Assembly (NCBI RefSeq): GCF_014640535.1
Contig: NZ_BMHD01000003.1
Location: 153,117 to 213,594 of the forward strand
Length of the DNA: 60,478 nt
DNA from: Cnuibacter physcomitrellae
GTDB lineage: Bacteria; Actinomycetota; Actinomycetes; Actinomycetales; Microbacteriaceae
Direction: 5' to 3'
How positions within the stretch are numbered: position 1 is the first letter of the stretch; every line of letters starts with the position of its first letter. Position numbers and translations under genes: made by a program. The notes beneath the pieces were generated by a model, which worked only from the letters and a program-made list of their open reading frames with translations, was not told the DNA's origin and did no database searches. Positions 23,455-32,752 of this stretch are shown here, one piece after another.

Positions 23455-25067
23455 GGCTGCTTTTCTGGATCGAGGGTGGGCTGGGCCGCGGGCGGGTAGG
23501 CGCGCGTGAGGCTGTCGCGGAGTCGGGTGAGGGCCTCGTCGAGACGGGGGTCGTCGCCGCGGGCGAGGGCTGCATATTCCACGTACGTCCCTGTCTCGGT
23601 GGGTTTGACCTTGACCCAGATGCGGCGGCGGGGCACGAATAGGGAGGTCAGCAGGCCGGCGGTCGCGGTGAGGGCGAAGAGGAGGACGGCGTCCTGGGCG
23701 GGGTCGGAGCTGAAGTCGAACGAGGCGAACCGTCGCACGGAGTCGAAGGTGATGCTTCCAAGTCCGTTGGGGAGCGTGACGGTCTCGCCTGGCTGAAGGC
23801 GGAGGGACTCGGTTCCGGAGTCGCCTCCGGTGAGTTGTTGGAGGGAGTCGGTGTCGAGGGAGTACGCCGAGATGGGGGATCCCGTGTCCAGGCCGAGGTC
23901 GCCTTGGAAGACGTTCAGGGTCATGGCGGGATAGATCAGGTCGGGGAAGCTGGAATACTTCGCGCCTGTCGTGCTGGTGGCTTCGGTGGGATAGAGGAAG
24001 CCCAGCATCCCGATCTGTTCAGTCAATCCGTCGGGAACCTTGATCACTCCTAGAGAGGTCAGGTTGGCGTCCTGGGGCAGGAAGGCGATGGCGTCGGAGA
24101 ACACGACGTCGCCCGCGGGGTTTCGGACGGTGATCTGGGGTGCGTATCCGTTTCCGAGGAGGAAGACGTCTGTGCCGCCGATCTCGAGGGGCTGGTTGAC
24201 GCGGATAGTGGAGGTGGTAGCTGCCTGGGCGTCGGTGACGGTGACGCGTGCGGTGAAGTCGAGGGGTTGGCCGAGGGCGTTTCGGTTTCCTGTTTCATAG
24301 GTGACGTCGAGTCCGTCGAGCGCGAGCGAGTACCGGTCCAGAAGTGCGGGGGTGAAGAGCCGGCCAGGGGTGAATGAGTCGTAGGAGCCCTGGGTGTTAG
24401 CGAACCCTTCGCCTTCGACCACGACTCGCTGGCCGGAGTAGCCGTAGAGGCCTCCCGCAGCGACGGCGAGGAGAACGCCGACCAGGGAGAGGTGGAAGAC
24501 CAGGTTGCCGGTCTCGCGGAGGTAGCCGCGTTCCGCGGAGATGCTTCGTATGGGTCCTGAGTCGTAGCTGGTGACGCGGTAGCGCTGGGCACGAAGCGAC
24601 CGGGCGGTGTTCTCGAGGATGCTGCTGGGGGCGACATCGAGGGTGAGTGAAGTGTGGGCTGGCAAGCGGGAGAGCCGGGATGGGGTCCTGGGCGGATTGG
24701 CCCGGAAGGCCTTCCAATGGTGGCCGATCCGGGGGATGACGCAGCCGATGAGAGACACGAATAGCAGAAGGTAGATGCTCGAGTACCACCAGGACCCGTA
24801 GGAGTCGAAGGCTTGGACGGCATCGAGGATTGGCGCCAGCTGGGGGTTGTTGTCGAAGTACTGGGTGACTCCGTTGGGATCTGAGCTTCTCTGGGGGACG
24901 AGAGACCCGGGCACGGAGGCCAGCGCGAGAAGCAGCAGCAGAAACAGGGCCGTGCGCATGCTGGTCAGTTGACGCCAAGCCCAGCGCACCCAGCCACGGG
25001 AGGCACGGGGTGGCTGCACTGGGGCGTCGACGTGGTCGGCTGGCCGGTCGGGGGAGAGAGCGGTCAT
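23451..25067 (-). CDS. resB: ResB-family cytochrome c biogenesis protein
   Basis: 538 aa, the usual ResB size. Four membrane helices (about 37-56, 92-112, 188-208 and 468-485) flank a large outer domain (about 210-465) with VVVEGEGFANTQGSYDSF and LEIGGTDVFLLGNGYAP. The conserved MRTALFLLLLLALASVPGSL opening is seen. ResB works with CcsA/ResC in system II heme delivery to apocytochrome c. No ccsA is visible in the window; ccdA and thioredoxin-like genes lie at 34750-36777. Confidence 0.88.
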   Translation of the reverse strand: MTALSPDRPADHVDAPVQPPRASRGWVRWAWRQLTSMRTALFLLLLLALASVPGSLVPQRSSDPNGVTQYFDNNPQLAPILDAVQAFDSYGSWWYSSIYLLLFVSLIGCVIPRIGHHWKAFRANPPRTPSRLSRLPAHTSLTLDVAPSSILENTARSLRAQRYRVTSYDSGPIRSISAERGYLRETGNLVFHLSLVGVLLAVAAGGLYGYSGQRVVVEGEGFANTQGSYDSFTPGRLFTPALLDRYSLALDGLDVTYETGNRNALGQPLDFTARVTVTDAQAATTSTIRVNQPLEIGGTDVFLLGNGYAPQITVRNPAGDVVFSDAIAFLPQDANLTSLGVIKVPDGLTEQIGMLGFLYPTEATSTTGAKYSSFPDLIYPAMTLNVFQGDLGLDTGSPISAYSLDTDSLQQLTGGDSGTESLRLQPGETVTLPNGLGSITFDSVRRFASFDFSSDPAQDAVLLFALTATAGLLTSLFVPRRRIWVKVKPTETGTYVEYAALARGDDPRLDEALTRLRDSLTRAYPPAAQPTLDPEKQP

Positions 25068-25074
25068 GGATGGG

Positions 25075-26313
25075 TCAACCCAGCGTGGCGCCCCGTGCCG
25101 ACATGAAGGGCTCGGGGTCGATTCGGGTGCCGTTCACCGTGATCTCGTAATGCAGGTGACACCCGGTGGACACGCCGGTCGTGCCGGCGAGGGAGATGAC
25201 TTGTCCGGCGGCGACGGTCTCGCCGGGACTGACGAGAAGCTGGCTGTTGTGGGCGTAGCTTGTTTGCACTCCTGACCCGTGGGTGATCTGCACCCAGTTT
25301 CCGAACCCGCCGAACCAGCCGGCGTAGTTCACCGTCCCTGCGGACGCGGCGTAAACGGGAGTGCCGCAGCTGGCCCCGAGATCTACACCATTGTGGTAGG
25401 TGCTGGCGCCGGCGGTCGGGGCGATGCGGGGCCCGAAGCCGTCGGAGATGCGCCCGCCCACGGGACGCCCCCAGCCCTGGTCGGAGAGCTGCCCGGAGTC
25501 CAGTTGCGGCGCGCCTGAGGCTGCAGCACGGGCGGCGGCCTCAGCAGCGGCGGCGGCACGACGCACCTCCTCACCCTTGGCGTAGTCAGCTTCGGTCGCC
25601 TGCCGGTTCTCTGTCAGGACAGTGAGTTGCGCCTTCATCGTCTCGGCGGCGGCCTGCTGCTCGAGGAGGTTCGCTTGAACCTGCTGGGAAGCGGCGACCG
25701 CGTCCTGCATGGCTGCTTCGGCTTCCACGGCGAGGCGGGCTCGTTCCTCTTCTGCCGTGGCGGCTTGACTGGCCAGGGCGGTCGCGGTGTTGCCCGCGGC
25801 GTCGGCTTCGGCGTAGAGCACGGACACGGTCTGGGTCAACTGCGAGGTGCTTGTCAGCCGGGACAGCAGATCCGTGGCGTTGTCGCCGGAGAGCAGGAGT
25901 TGTGCGGTGAGCTGGTCGATCCCGCCGGTGCGGGTCATGGTCGCCGCGAGCTGGCCGACCGTCGTTCTGGCCTGGTCGGCTTCCGCGCTGGCGGTGGCTG
26001 CTTCCGCGGTGAGGGCCTGGGTTCGCACGGTCGCAGCGTCGAGATCGCCTTGGGCTTGATCCCATGCCTGTGTGGCCTGTGTGGCCGCGTTCTGCGCGGT
26101 AGCGAGGTCGGCTTCGAGGGTGCTGATCATGGCGGTCAGCTCCGCGATCTGCTGTCGTTGGGCGGCTTCGTTGTTGCGAGCCGCCTCGACTTCAGCCCAT
26201 GTGGGGTAGTCCGCGGCCTGTGCGGAACTGGGAGCGAGGATGAGGCCCATAGTCAGCGCGAGTGAGCTGAGGATGGCGGCGTGAGGGCGTGCGCGTGAAG
26301 CACTTCGAGACAT
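25075..26313 (-). CDS. Secreted M23 peptidase with N-terminal coiled coil
   Basis: 412 aa. Signal peptide (about 1-35, cleavage after SAQAA), a long helical coiled coil (about 40-270) and a C-terminal LytM/M23 domain: YHNGVDLGASCGTPVYA (zinc His and Asp), then STGCHLHYEITVNG (HLH). The layout is that of EnvC/NlpD- or RipA-regulator-like endopeptidases. It lies 7 bases upstream of resB, on the same strand. The ATG at 26313 places the signal peptide at the N-terminus; an upstream extension lacks sense. Confidence 0.85.
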   Translation of the reverse strand: MSRSASRARPHAAILSSLALTMGLILAPSSAQAADYPTWAEVEAARNNEAAQRQQIAELTAMISTLEADLATAQNAATQATQAWDQAQGDLDAATVRTQALTAEAATASAEADQARTTVGQLAATMTRTGGIDQLTAQLLLSGDNATDLLSRLTSTSQLTQTVSVLYAEADAAGNTATALASQAATAEEERARLAVEAEAAMQDAVAASQQVQANLLEQQAAAETMKAQLTVLTENRQATEADYAKGEEVRRAAAAAEAAARAAASGAPQLDSGQLSDQGWGRPVGGRISDGFGPRIAPTAGASTYHNGVDLGASCGTPVYAASAGTVNYAGWFGGFGNWVQITHGSGVQTSYAHNSQLLVSPGETVAAGQVISLAGTTGVSTGCHLHYEITVNGTRIDPEPFMSARGATLG

Positions 26314-26377
26314 GGATCTGCTTTCGACGAGAGTGGGCAGCGCGAGATGGCGCGCTCGGATCGGAGGCGGATCGTGT

Positions 26378-26764
26378 CTAGATACGGAGGCTGATGGGTC
26401 CCGGGCCGACCGCGAGGTCGTACCCGTACCATGCGGACCCAGCAGGGGGGTGATGATCTTCACGGCTCATGACGTGAACGGGGCGGAAGCGGATCGCAGC
26501 GATCAACAGGAGAAGGACCGATCCCGTCAGGGCGAGGATTCCCGCGCAGGTGGTGGAGGTCCCGTCTTGGTCTTGCCCGTCGTCTGCTTGAAGTGCTGCG
26601 GTCGCGACGTGGCCGGTGGCGGGCGCCGCCGCGACGACGGAGGAAGGCTGCTGTTGGAGGGCCTGCTCGGTGGCGGTGCTGTGCAGGATCACGCTGAGGG
26701 CTGCAGCGATTCCGACGAGCACGGTCAGGAGGATGAGCGGGACCAGGGGTGTGCGTGTGGTCAT
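26378..26764 (-). CDS. Small membrane protein, DUF6153-like
   Basis: 128 aa. Helices near 8-28 and 79-95 bracket a loop with a His and a Cys (ATGHVATAAL, TTCAGILALTG). Ribosome site GGAGGTGAG. One of three similar small proteins in the metal module (others at 30944 and 38089). The DUF6153 name is from memory; a metal-linked role is inferred from context. Confidence 0.55.
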   Translation of the reverse strand: MTTRTPLVPLILLTVLVGIAAALSVILHSTATEQALQQQPSSVVAAAPATGHVATAALQADDGQDQDGTSTTCAGILALTGSVLLLLIAAIRFRPVHVMSREDHHPPAGSAWYGYDLAVGPGPISLRI

Positions 26765-26847
26765 CCTGCGCTCACCTCCTCCGTCGCTCGATTGTAAACA
26801 TGCTGCTGTATCCTCGGGTGGATTGGTGCTGGGGTGGGAGGTTTCTC

Positions 26848-27066
26848 GTGGGCGCGAAGCGGTCAAGGTGGACGTCGACGCAGTGGGCGTTGCTGGCGTT
26901 CGGGTTGAATGCGGCATGCCTCCTGGTGCTGTTCGTGAACCTTCTCACCGGCAATGCGTGGTGGGAGGCCGCGGTCGCGGTCGCGGCGGTGTGTCTGGGT
27001 CTGGGTGGAGCTGCGGCGTTCCAGACCCGTCGGCTGCGGATCAAGGAGCGTTACCCTCTCGACTAG
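26848..27066 (+). CDS. Small two-helix membrane protein
   Basis: 72 aa from GTG 26848, preceded by GGGAGGTTTCTC. Helices near 12-33 and 38-57, basic end (TRRLRIKERYPLD). Its 3' end overlaps the CopC gene end by 26 bases in convergent orientation. An earlier start is possible. Function unknown. Confidence 0.5.
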   Translation: MGAKRSRWTSTQWALLAFGLNAACLLVLFVNLLTGNAWWEAAVAVAAVCLGLGGAAAFQTRRLRIKERYPLD

Positions 27067-27685
27067 CGTCCTTCCGGCGGCGGGCCCGTACTCCGAGGAT
27101 GATCGCGACGGCGAGAATCGCTGCGATGACGAGCGCGGAGGCGACGAGGAAGATGGGGAACGTGGCGTCGTACGCATCCGAGGCCAGCGGGGTGGCGTCC
27201 GGACTGGGCGCGGGCTCGGTCGGTGCCGAAGCCTCGGGCGTGGGTGTGGGAGTCGTCGGGGTCGGCGTCTGGACGGGCGGGGCTGGGGCGGCGTCGACGG
27301 TGTAGGTGAACGCGTACTGTCCGGAGATGGGGTGTCCGTCGGAGGAGACGGTCTGCCAGAGCACCTGGTATTGCCCCGGTCCCGAAGGGGCGACGTCCTT
27401 CGACAGCTGCGTGTCGGCGATGCGGAGCGTGCCCGCGGACACGTCCGTTCCGGCGGGGTCGAGGACCACGATCGCCATCCCCGTTTCGAAGCCCGCCAGG
27501 GGGGATTCGTTGAACGTCAGCTCGACAGAGTTCAACGGCTCGGTCACGGTCGCGTCCGGAGCCGGTGTGGCTGAGGCGAGGGCGTCGTGGGCTGAGGCAG
27601 GCGGGGCACTGGAGAGGCCGAGTATGGCCGCCGCGAAGATGCCGGCGAGGAGGAGGGGGATGCGGTGGCGCGGACGGGCGGTCAT
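27041..27685 (-). CDS. copC: CopC-domain copper-binding protein with C-terminal membrane anchor
   Basis: 214 aa. Signal peptide ending SAHDALASATPAPDATV, where the mature N-terminal His is the CopC copper ligand. The domain (about 33-125) has VELTFNESPLAGFETG and SDGHPISGQYAFTY. A Pro/Thr linker leads to a single membrane helix (about 175-200) and basic tail, the YobA/YcnJ-like actinobacterial form. Overlaps the CtaG gene by 4 bases; acts with CopD in copper handling at the outer membrane face. Confidence 0.88.
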   Translation of the reverse strand: MTARPRHRIPLLLAGIFAAAILGLSSAPPASAHDALASATPAPDATVTEPLNSVELTFNESPLAGFETGMAIVVLDPAGTDVSAGTLRIADTQLSKDVAPSGPGQYQVLWQTVSSDGHPISGQYAFTYTVDAAPAPPVQTPTPTTPTPTPEASAPTEPAPSPDATPLASDAYDATFPIFLVASALVIAAILAVAIILGVRARRRKDASREGNAP

Positions 27686-28656
27686 CGCGGTCCTTTCTGT
27701 GACGGGTCGGTGAGCTGACCGAGGCGGGTGAGGTAGTCGTTGTATGCGTCGAGGTCCGGGTCGCCGTGGAGGTCGTGTCGTCGGTCCGCTTGGCGGGCGC
27801 GCCGGGTGTCGTCGCGGTACCAGCGGCTGAGAAGGACCAGCAGGATGATCACGGTCGGTGCCTCCCCATACGACCACGCCAATCCGCCGGCCAGGAGCTG
27901 GTCCTGGAGGGGGTCGATGCCCCATGCGGACGGAGGGTCCGCGAACCAGGCGACAAGCGGCGCGGTGGCCATCATGACGATGACCCCGAAGAAGGCGTGC
28001 AGGGGCATCTCGGCGAACACGTCGAGCAGCCGGCCCAGGTGGGTCTGTCGTGCGGGGAGTGGATCGGCGGAGATGAGCGGGACGGTGAAGAGGATGCCGC
28101 TGCCGAGGAAGAGCAGTTCGAGGCCGAGGTGTCCGCTCCAGGTCGCGAGGAGGGTTGATGCGATTCCTGTCAGGAACAGGCCGTAGAAGGTGAACAGGAA
28201 CAACGGGATCATCACGGCCGGGTGCAGCAGGATCCGGAATGTGGGGGAGCGCAGGCCCCAGAACGCGATCCGGTGCACGACCTTGCCGGCACCGGAGTGG
28301 GGGGTGGCCCGGAGAAGCAGCGTGCCGGGGGAGCCGAGGACGAGCAGAGGCGGCACAGCCATCATCAGCGTCAACTGCTGGAACATGAACACCGAGAACA
28401 TGCCGTAGCCGTATCCTTCGATGCCGGCCCCCATCGTGACGCCCAGGACGACGCAGCCTGCGGCGAAGCAGAGGGTCCGCCATCTGCTCCATCGTCGTCC
28501 GGTGGCCCATAACCGGATCGCTCCTGCCAGGTAGGCGGTCAGTGCGAGGAGAGCGATGAGGGGGATGACAGGAATGGGTTGCAGGTTCGGGGCCAGCAAC
28601 TGAGCGAGGTCCGGGGGTACGGTAGGCAGCCAGATCGGGCCGCTGGGGATGTTCAT
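27682..28656 (-). CDS. CtaG-type (caa3) cytochrome oxidase assembly / copper protein
   Basis: 324 aa, about 7 membrane helices. Signature segments: FSVFMFQQLTLMMAVPPLLVLGSP, HPAVMIPLFLFTFYGLF and MPLHAFFGVIVMMATAPL. It matches the CtaG/caa3 assembly family. It is co-translated with copC (ATGA) and with the CopD-CtaG gene upstream, whose C-terminal half is a paralogue of it. Confidence 0.85.
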   Translation of the reverse strand: MNIPSGPIWLPTVPPDLAQLLAPNLQPIPVIPLIALLALTAYLAGAIRLWATGRRWSRWRTLCFAAGCVVLGVTMGAGIEGYGYGMFSVFMFQQLTLMMAVPPLLVLGSPGTLLLRATPHSGAGKVVHRIAFWGLRSPTFRILLHPAVMIPLFLFTFYGLFLTGIASTLLATWSGHLGLELLFLGSGILFTVPLISADPLPARQTHLGRLLDVFAEMPLHAFFGVIVMMATAPLVAWFADPPSAWGIDPLQDQLLAGGLAWSYGEAPTVIILLVLLSRWYRDDTRRARQADRRHDLHGDPDLDAYNDYLTRLGQLTDPSQKGPR

Positions 28657-30641
28657 CGCGGACGGTCTCTGTCGGTCAGCTGCTGCAGCATGGAGTTGTA
28701 GTCCTGCAGGTCGGCGTCCCCGGTTCGGGCGGCCTGGCGATCTAGCCGCCGAGCTTCGCGTTCATCCGAGCGAGACCAGAGGGTGATCATGGTGATGACC
28801 AGTAGCAGCGTGGGGATCTCTCCCACGCTCCACGCGATGCCCCCGGCGGAGCGCTGATCCTCCAGAGGGTCGATCGGCCAACCCTCAGTGATCTGTCCGT
28901 ACCAGTCGGGCAGCAGGAGGCTTGTGGAGGACATCAACGCCAGGCCGAAGAAGGCGTGGAAGGCCATCACGATCAGCAGAGTCAGGAGTCGGAGCGGGTA
29001 GGGGAATCGGTAAGGGACCGGGTCGATGCCGATCATGGATAAGGCGAAGAGGTATCCGACGATGAGGAAGTGCGCGATCATCCACTGGTGTCCCAGCGGA
29101 TCCTTGACGGCCCAGTCGAAGAGGGGAGTGTAGTAGAAGGCCACCGTCGAACCGGCGAAGAGCACGGCCGTGACGAGGGGGTGAGTGAGCACGGTGGTGA
29201 GGGGGGAGTGGATGAGGGTCATGATCCACTCCCGCGCTCCGCGACTACCGTCTGTTCGCGGCTGCACGGCTCGGAGGGCGAGCGTCACGGGCGCCCCGAG
29301 GACGAGCAGGAGGGGAACCAGCATGCTCAACGCCATGTGCTCGAGCATGTGGGCGGAGAACAGGTAGGTGCCGTACACGGAGGGAGCGCCGCTGGTCAGA
29401 TAGACCAGCATTGCCAGGCCCGCCAGCCAGGCGACCAGCCGGGCGGGATGCCAGCTGTCTCCCCGGCGTCGCAGTCGTAGCATCCCCGCGAGGTAGAGAG
29501 CGGCGCCGAACCCAGCGACCGTCAGCCAGATCGGATCCACAGCCCACTGGTCCAGGAATCGGAGTGGCTCGAGCGGGGCGGGCAGGGGCTGGCCGCTGAG
29601 TCTCTCCGAGGCCGTGACCGCGAGCTCCTCGGTCACGGGCGGTGCCGTGCGAGCCAAGATCGCTGCAACCCCGGAAGCGGCGCCCATCACCGCCAGCTCA
29701 GCGGCCACAAGGCCGGCGAGCAGGCCCCCGATCCGGTTTCGTCCCTGGATCCGGCGGATGGTCCAGCGTCGGTGTAGCGCTCCTGCTAGGCCCAGCAGCA
29801 GTAGCGCGATGATCTTCACGATCAGCAACTGTCCGTATGGGGTGGTCACGAGTTGGGCGGGCGTTTCCAGTCGCAGCGACGCCGACACCAATCCGGAGAT
29901 CGCGACGATAGCGAAGCAGGCCAAGGCGAGCGTGGAGTATCTGCGAAGTAGGGTGCCGCGATCGACGTCCATCCGTCCAAGAACGACGGCGGTGACCGCC
30001 AGACCTCCCACCCATAGCGCCGCTCCGGCCGCGTGCATCCACAGCGCCGATGTCGCGGCGGAGTGGCTGCCGGCGCCGGCGGCATGGCCCTGCAGCGCCA
30101 TCGGGATGAGCGCGGCGAACGCTGCGGCTGCGAGGGCGCCGGCTCCGATCGGGGAGCGGACAGCGAATCCAAGCACGGCGAGCACGGCGGCGGACAGCAC
30201 TGTCGCCAACCATCCTTGTCCGAGGCTGACTTCGGTCAGGAACTGCCCATAGCTGGCGCCGAAGATCGACCAGGGCACGGCGCCAGCGAGGTTCATGTAT
30301 GCCAGGACGCTGGTCCCTAACGCCGAGATAGCCCACAGCGCTGCAGATCCCGCAGCGATGTCGAGAACACGCCCATAGGGTGCCTCTGTCACGGGCAATG
30401 CAGTCGCGGCTAACACCAGCGCTCCAATCGTGACGGCGCTAGCCAGGTCCACGATGATGCGACAGACGGGGAGGGCGATGTCGACGACGGGACCTGCGTC
30501 GATGAGCAGCGCTGGCGCCGATGCCAGCGTCGTGGCTGCCAGAATCACTCCGACACCGATCGCCACTGCGGCCAGCAGCGCAGGCGAAAGCAGAATGAGG
30601 AGCCGTGCAGACGAGCGAGGTGCGATCGTAGGCGCGGTCAC
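28653..30641 (-). CDS. CopD-CtaG fusion membrane protein
   Basis: 662 aa, about 14 membrane helices. The N-terminal half (1-320) is CopD-like: LWMHAAGAALWVGGLAVTAVV and LRLETPAQLVTTPYGQLLIVKI. The C-terminal half (about 365-640) is CtaG-like: YLFSAHMLEHMALSMLVPLLLVL and HFLIVGYLFALSMIGIDP. Fusions of copper import and oxidase assembly modules are common in actinobacteria. Predicted to move copper across the membrane. Followed directly by the stand-alone CtaG gene. Confidence 0.88.
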   Translation of the reverse strand: MTAPTIAPRSSARLLILLSPALLAAVAIGVGVILAATTLASAPALLIDAGPVVDIALPVCRIIVDLASAVTIGALVLAATALPVTEAPYGRVLDIAAGSAALWAISALGTSVLAYMNLAGAVPWSIFGASYGQFLTEVSLGQGWLATVLSAAVLAVLGFAVRSPIGAGALAAAAFAALIPMALQGHAAGAGSHSAATSALWMHAAGAALWVGGLAVTAVVLGRMDVDRGTLLRRYSTLALACFAIVAISGLVSASLRLETPAQLVTTPYGQLLIVKIIALLLLGLAGALHRRWTIRRIQGRNRIGGLLAGLVAAELAVMGAASGVAAILARTAPPVTEELAVTASERLSGQPLPAPLEPLRFLDQWAVDPIWLTVAGFGAALYLAGMLRLRRRGDSWHPARLVAWLAGLAMLVYLTSGAPSVYGTYLFSAHMLEHMALSMLVPLLLVLGAPVTLALRAVQPRTDGSRGAREWIMTLIHSPLTTVLTHPLVTAVLFAGSTVAFYYTPLFDWAVKDPLGHQWMIAHFLIVGYLFALSMIGIDPVPYRFPYPLRLLTLLIVMAFHAFFGLALMSSTSLLLPDWYGQITEGWPIDPLEDQRSAGGIAWSVGEIPTLLLVITMITLWSRSDEREARRLDRQAARTGDADLQDYNSMLQQLTDRDRPR

Positions 30642-30850
30642 GGGGCGTCCTCATGGGTAGCGTCGGCGTCCTGCGCTGCAGTGAGCCGGGCTCGTTCCTG
30701 CTCTTTGATCTTGGCGTAGACCTTCCGCTCGCGTGAATCGGCCTTCAGGATCGCGCGCATCGCGAACCAGAAGATCAGTCCGACGAGGATCGTGGGGGTG
30801 ACGGAATAGATGGCGTTGAACCACCAATCGTCCATGCTCATGCGAGGCAT
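30638..30850 (-). CDS. Small single-pass membrane protein upstream of CopD-CtaG
   Basis: 70 aa from ATG 30850 (ATG 30841 also possible). DDWWFNAIYSVTPTILVGLIFW (about 6-27) forms one helix, followed by a charged helix (ADSRERKVYAKIKEQERARL). It overlaps the CopD-CtaG start by 4 bases. Similar short proteins accompany ctaG genes; role unknown. Confidence 0.6.
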   Translation of the reverse strand: MPRMSMDDWWFNAIYSVTPTILVGLIFWFAMRAILKADSRERKVYAKIKEQERARLTAAQDADATHEDAP

Positions 30851-30943
30851 CTCCGAGGTGAGCCGGTGGTGCCTGCTCAGGCACACCAGCGGGGATCAGG
30901 GCGTGCCTTCGTCGGCGCCGCTCCTGACAGGTCGGGTCTGCGT

Positions 30944-31348
30944 CTAGACCCTCAAAACCTGATGCCCGTGGCCCATCGGCCCGTGCCGCAGGACGATGTT
31001 CTGACGCACCGCCGCCGGAAGTGCTGCCGCGATCGCCTCCAGCACCGCCGTTCCCGATGGCAGCAGCAGAGCTACCAAGACGAGGAGAACGACTCCGGCT
31101 CCGGTCATCGAGGCGCAGAGTGCTGAGCACGCTGCAGCGACAGGAGCGGTATCCGGCGCCTGGGTCACGGACGACGCGGTCACACCCACCGGGGTGTCAC
31201 CGGCAGTCACGGCGGCGGCGACCGACGCGGCTCCTGGTGCCGCGGACTCTGTCATCGAGTCTCGCGCGTGGCCGAAGGTCAGCGCCATGACCGCGGCGAC
31301 AGCGAGCAGCACAGCGACGAGCACCGTCCATGCTCGCGTGACCGACAC
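30944..31348 (-). CDS. Small membrane protein, DUF6153-like
   Basis: 134 aa, GTG start with AGAGGAGAG nearby. N-terminal helix (about 6-24), a second helix (about 82-100) bracketed by Cys and a His-containing tail (RHGPMGHGHQ) that could hold copper. Same layout as the genes at 26378 and 38089. Transcribed toward the CopD operon. Confidence 0.5.
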   Translation of the reverse strand: MSVTRAWTVLVAVLLAVAAVMALTFGHARDSMTESAAPGAASVAAAVTAGDTPVGVTASSVTQAPDTAPVAAACSALCASMTGAGVVLLVLVALLLPSGTAVLEAIAAALPAAVRQNIVLRHGPMGHGHQVLRV

Positions 31349-31423
31349 GTGCGCCGCCCTCTCCTCTTGCCACCGACGCACCTCAGGGTAGCAAGACAGG
31401 ATCGGGCAGCTCGCCAATGCGAG

Positions 31424-31741
31424 CTAAACCGGGATCGGCATCACATGCTCGGGATCGGGTGAGAGCACCACGCCGAGCAGGTCTTCAAGAGCGTGAGACA
31501 GGCGCTGATCGGCGAGTTCATACCGTGCCCGGCGACCCTCGGGCACCATGACGACCAGCCCGCAGCCACGAAGACACGCCAGGTGGTTCGACATCCGCTG
31601 TCGCGACACTCCCAAGAGCTCCGACATCTCCGCGGGATACCCCGGCCCTGTCGACAACTCCACGAGGATCCGCGATCGGATCGGGTCCGAGAGAGCGTGA
31701 CCGAAACGTGAGAGTGCATTCACGGCCACCAACGTCTCCAT
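31424..31741 (-). CDS. ArsR-family metal regulator, CmtR-like
   Basis: 105 aa winged helix. SRFGHALSDPIRSRILVELS and SRQRMSNHLACLRGCGLV put Cys56 and Cys60 exactly where CmtR has its first two Cd/Pb thiolates, but the third (Cys102 of CmtR) is missing: the tail ends EHVMPIPV. It is divergent from the CDF gene at 31814, which it probably represses. ATG 31741 chosen by alignment with CmtR. Confidence 0.82.
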   Translation of the reverse strand: METLVAVNALSRFGHALSDPIRSRILVELSTGPGYPAEMSELLGVSRQRMSNHLACLRGCGLVVMVPEGRRARYELADQRLSHALEDLLGVVLSPDPEHVMPIPV

Positions 31742-31813
31742 ACGTGAATGATATCCGTTCTCAAGTAATAAAGGATTCACTTAACTATCAACGTCTGCGT
31801 GTACCTTTACGGT
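31742..31813. promoter_or_regulatory. Divergent promoter/operator between the ArsR gene and the CDF exporter gene
   Basis: AT-rich 72 bases. GTGAAT (31744-31749) and ATTCAC (31775-31780) form an inverted pair, and TAACTATC (31782-31789) is a possible -10 box for the exporter. A likely binding region for the ArsR-type repressor. Confidence 0.5.
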
Positions 31814-32737
31814 ATGTCCGGTCACAGCCACACGCATGATGCCTCCTCGACCGGTGTCCACCGGAAGCGGATCGCCATCGCCCTGGCCATCACGTCGACG
31901 ATCTTCGTCGCGGAGGTCTTCGGGTCGATCATCACCGGCAGCCTGGCGCTGCTGATCGATGCCGCGCACATGCTCACCGACCTCCTGGGCCTGACGATGG
32001 CTCTGGTAGCAGCAGCCCTGGCGGGTAGGCCGGCATCCTCCAAGCGGACGTGGGGTTTTGCTCGAGCGGAGGTCCTCGCGGCTATGGCCCAGGCGACGGT
32101 GCTGCTCGCCGTGGGACTCTTTGTCTTCGTCGAGGGAGTTCAGCGTCTATTCGCTCCGCCCGAGATCGCATCAGGCGAGCTGATCATCTTCGGCGCGATA
32201 GGGCTGGCTGCGAACATCGCATCCCTGCTGGTGCTGTCGGGCAGCCGAACGGGCAACCTCAACCTCAGGGCGGCGTTCCTGGAGGTTCTCAACGACGCTC
32301 TTGGATCGGTTGCGGTCATCGTCGGCGCCGTGGTCATCATGCTCACTGGCTTCACTCAAGCCGACGCAATCGCGGCGATGCTGATCGGTGCCCTGATTAT
32401 CCCGCGCACTCTCAAGCTGCTGAAGGAGACCATCGATGTGCTCTTGGAGTCCACGCCGGCGGGTTTGAACCTCGACGACGTCCGCGAACACATCTTGCAG
32501 CTGCCTCACGTCGCGGGCGTACATGACCTGCATGCCAGCCAGGTCGCGACCGGCCTGCCCGTCATCAGTGCCCACGTCGTGGTCCGGGACGAGTGCTTCC
32601 AAGACGGTCACGCGCCCCAGATCCTGAACAGCCTGCAGGCGTGCGTCGCCGATCACTTCAACGTCGCGATCGATCACTCCACCTTCCAGCTTGAACCCGT
32701 CAGTCACCAAGAACACGAACAGGCCCTTCACGCCTAG
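31814..32737 (+). CDS. czcD: Cation diffusion facilitator (CzcD-type) exporter
   Basis: 307 aa. His-rich N-terminus (SGHSHTHD), six membrane helices, and the zinc-site motifs AAHMLTD (helix 2) and EVLNDALGS (helix 5). C-terminal cytosolic domain (about 205-295) with DDVREHILQLPHVAGVHDLH and ISAHVVV. Exports Zn, Cd or Co by proton exchange. Divergent from its probable repressor. ATG 31814 preferred over GTG 31799 by family length. Confidence 0.9.
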   Translation: MSGHSHTHDASSTGVHRKRIAIALAITSTIFVAEVFGSIITGSLALLIDAAHMLTDLLGLTMALVAAALAGRPASSKRTWGFARAEVLAAMAQATVLLAVGLFVFVEGVQRLFAPPEIASGELIIFGAIGLAANIASLLVLSGSRTGNLNLRAAFLEVLNDALGSVAVIVGAVVIMLTGFTQADAIAAMLIGALIIPRTLKLLKETIDVLLESTPAGLNLDDVREHILQLPHVAGVHDLHASQVATGLPVISAHVVVRDECFQDGHAPQILNSLQACVADHFNVAIDHSTFQLEPVSHQEHEQALHA

Positions 32738-32752
32738 CAGAGGACGTATCTG

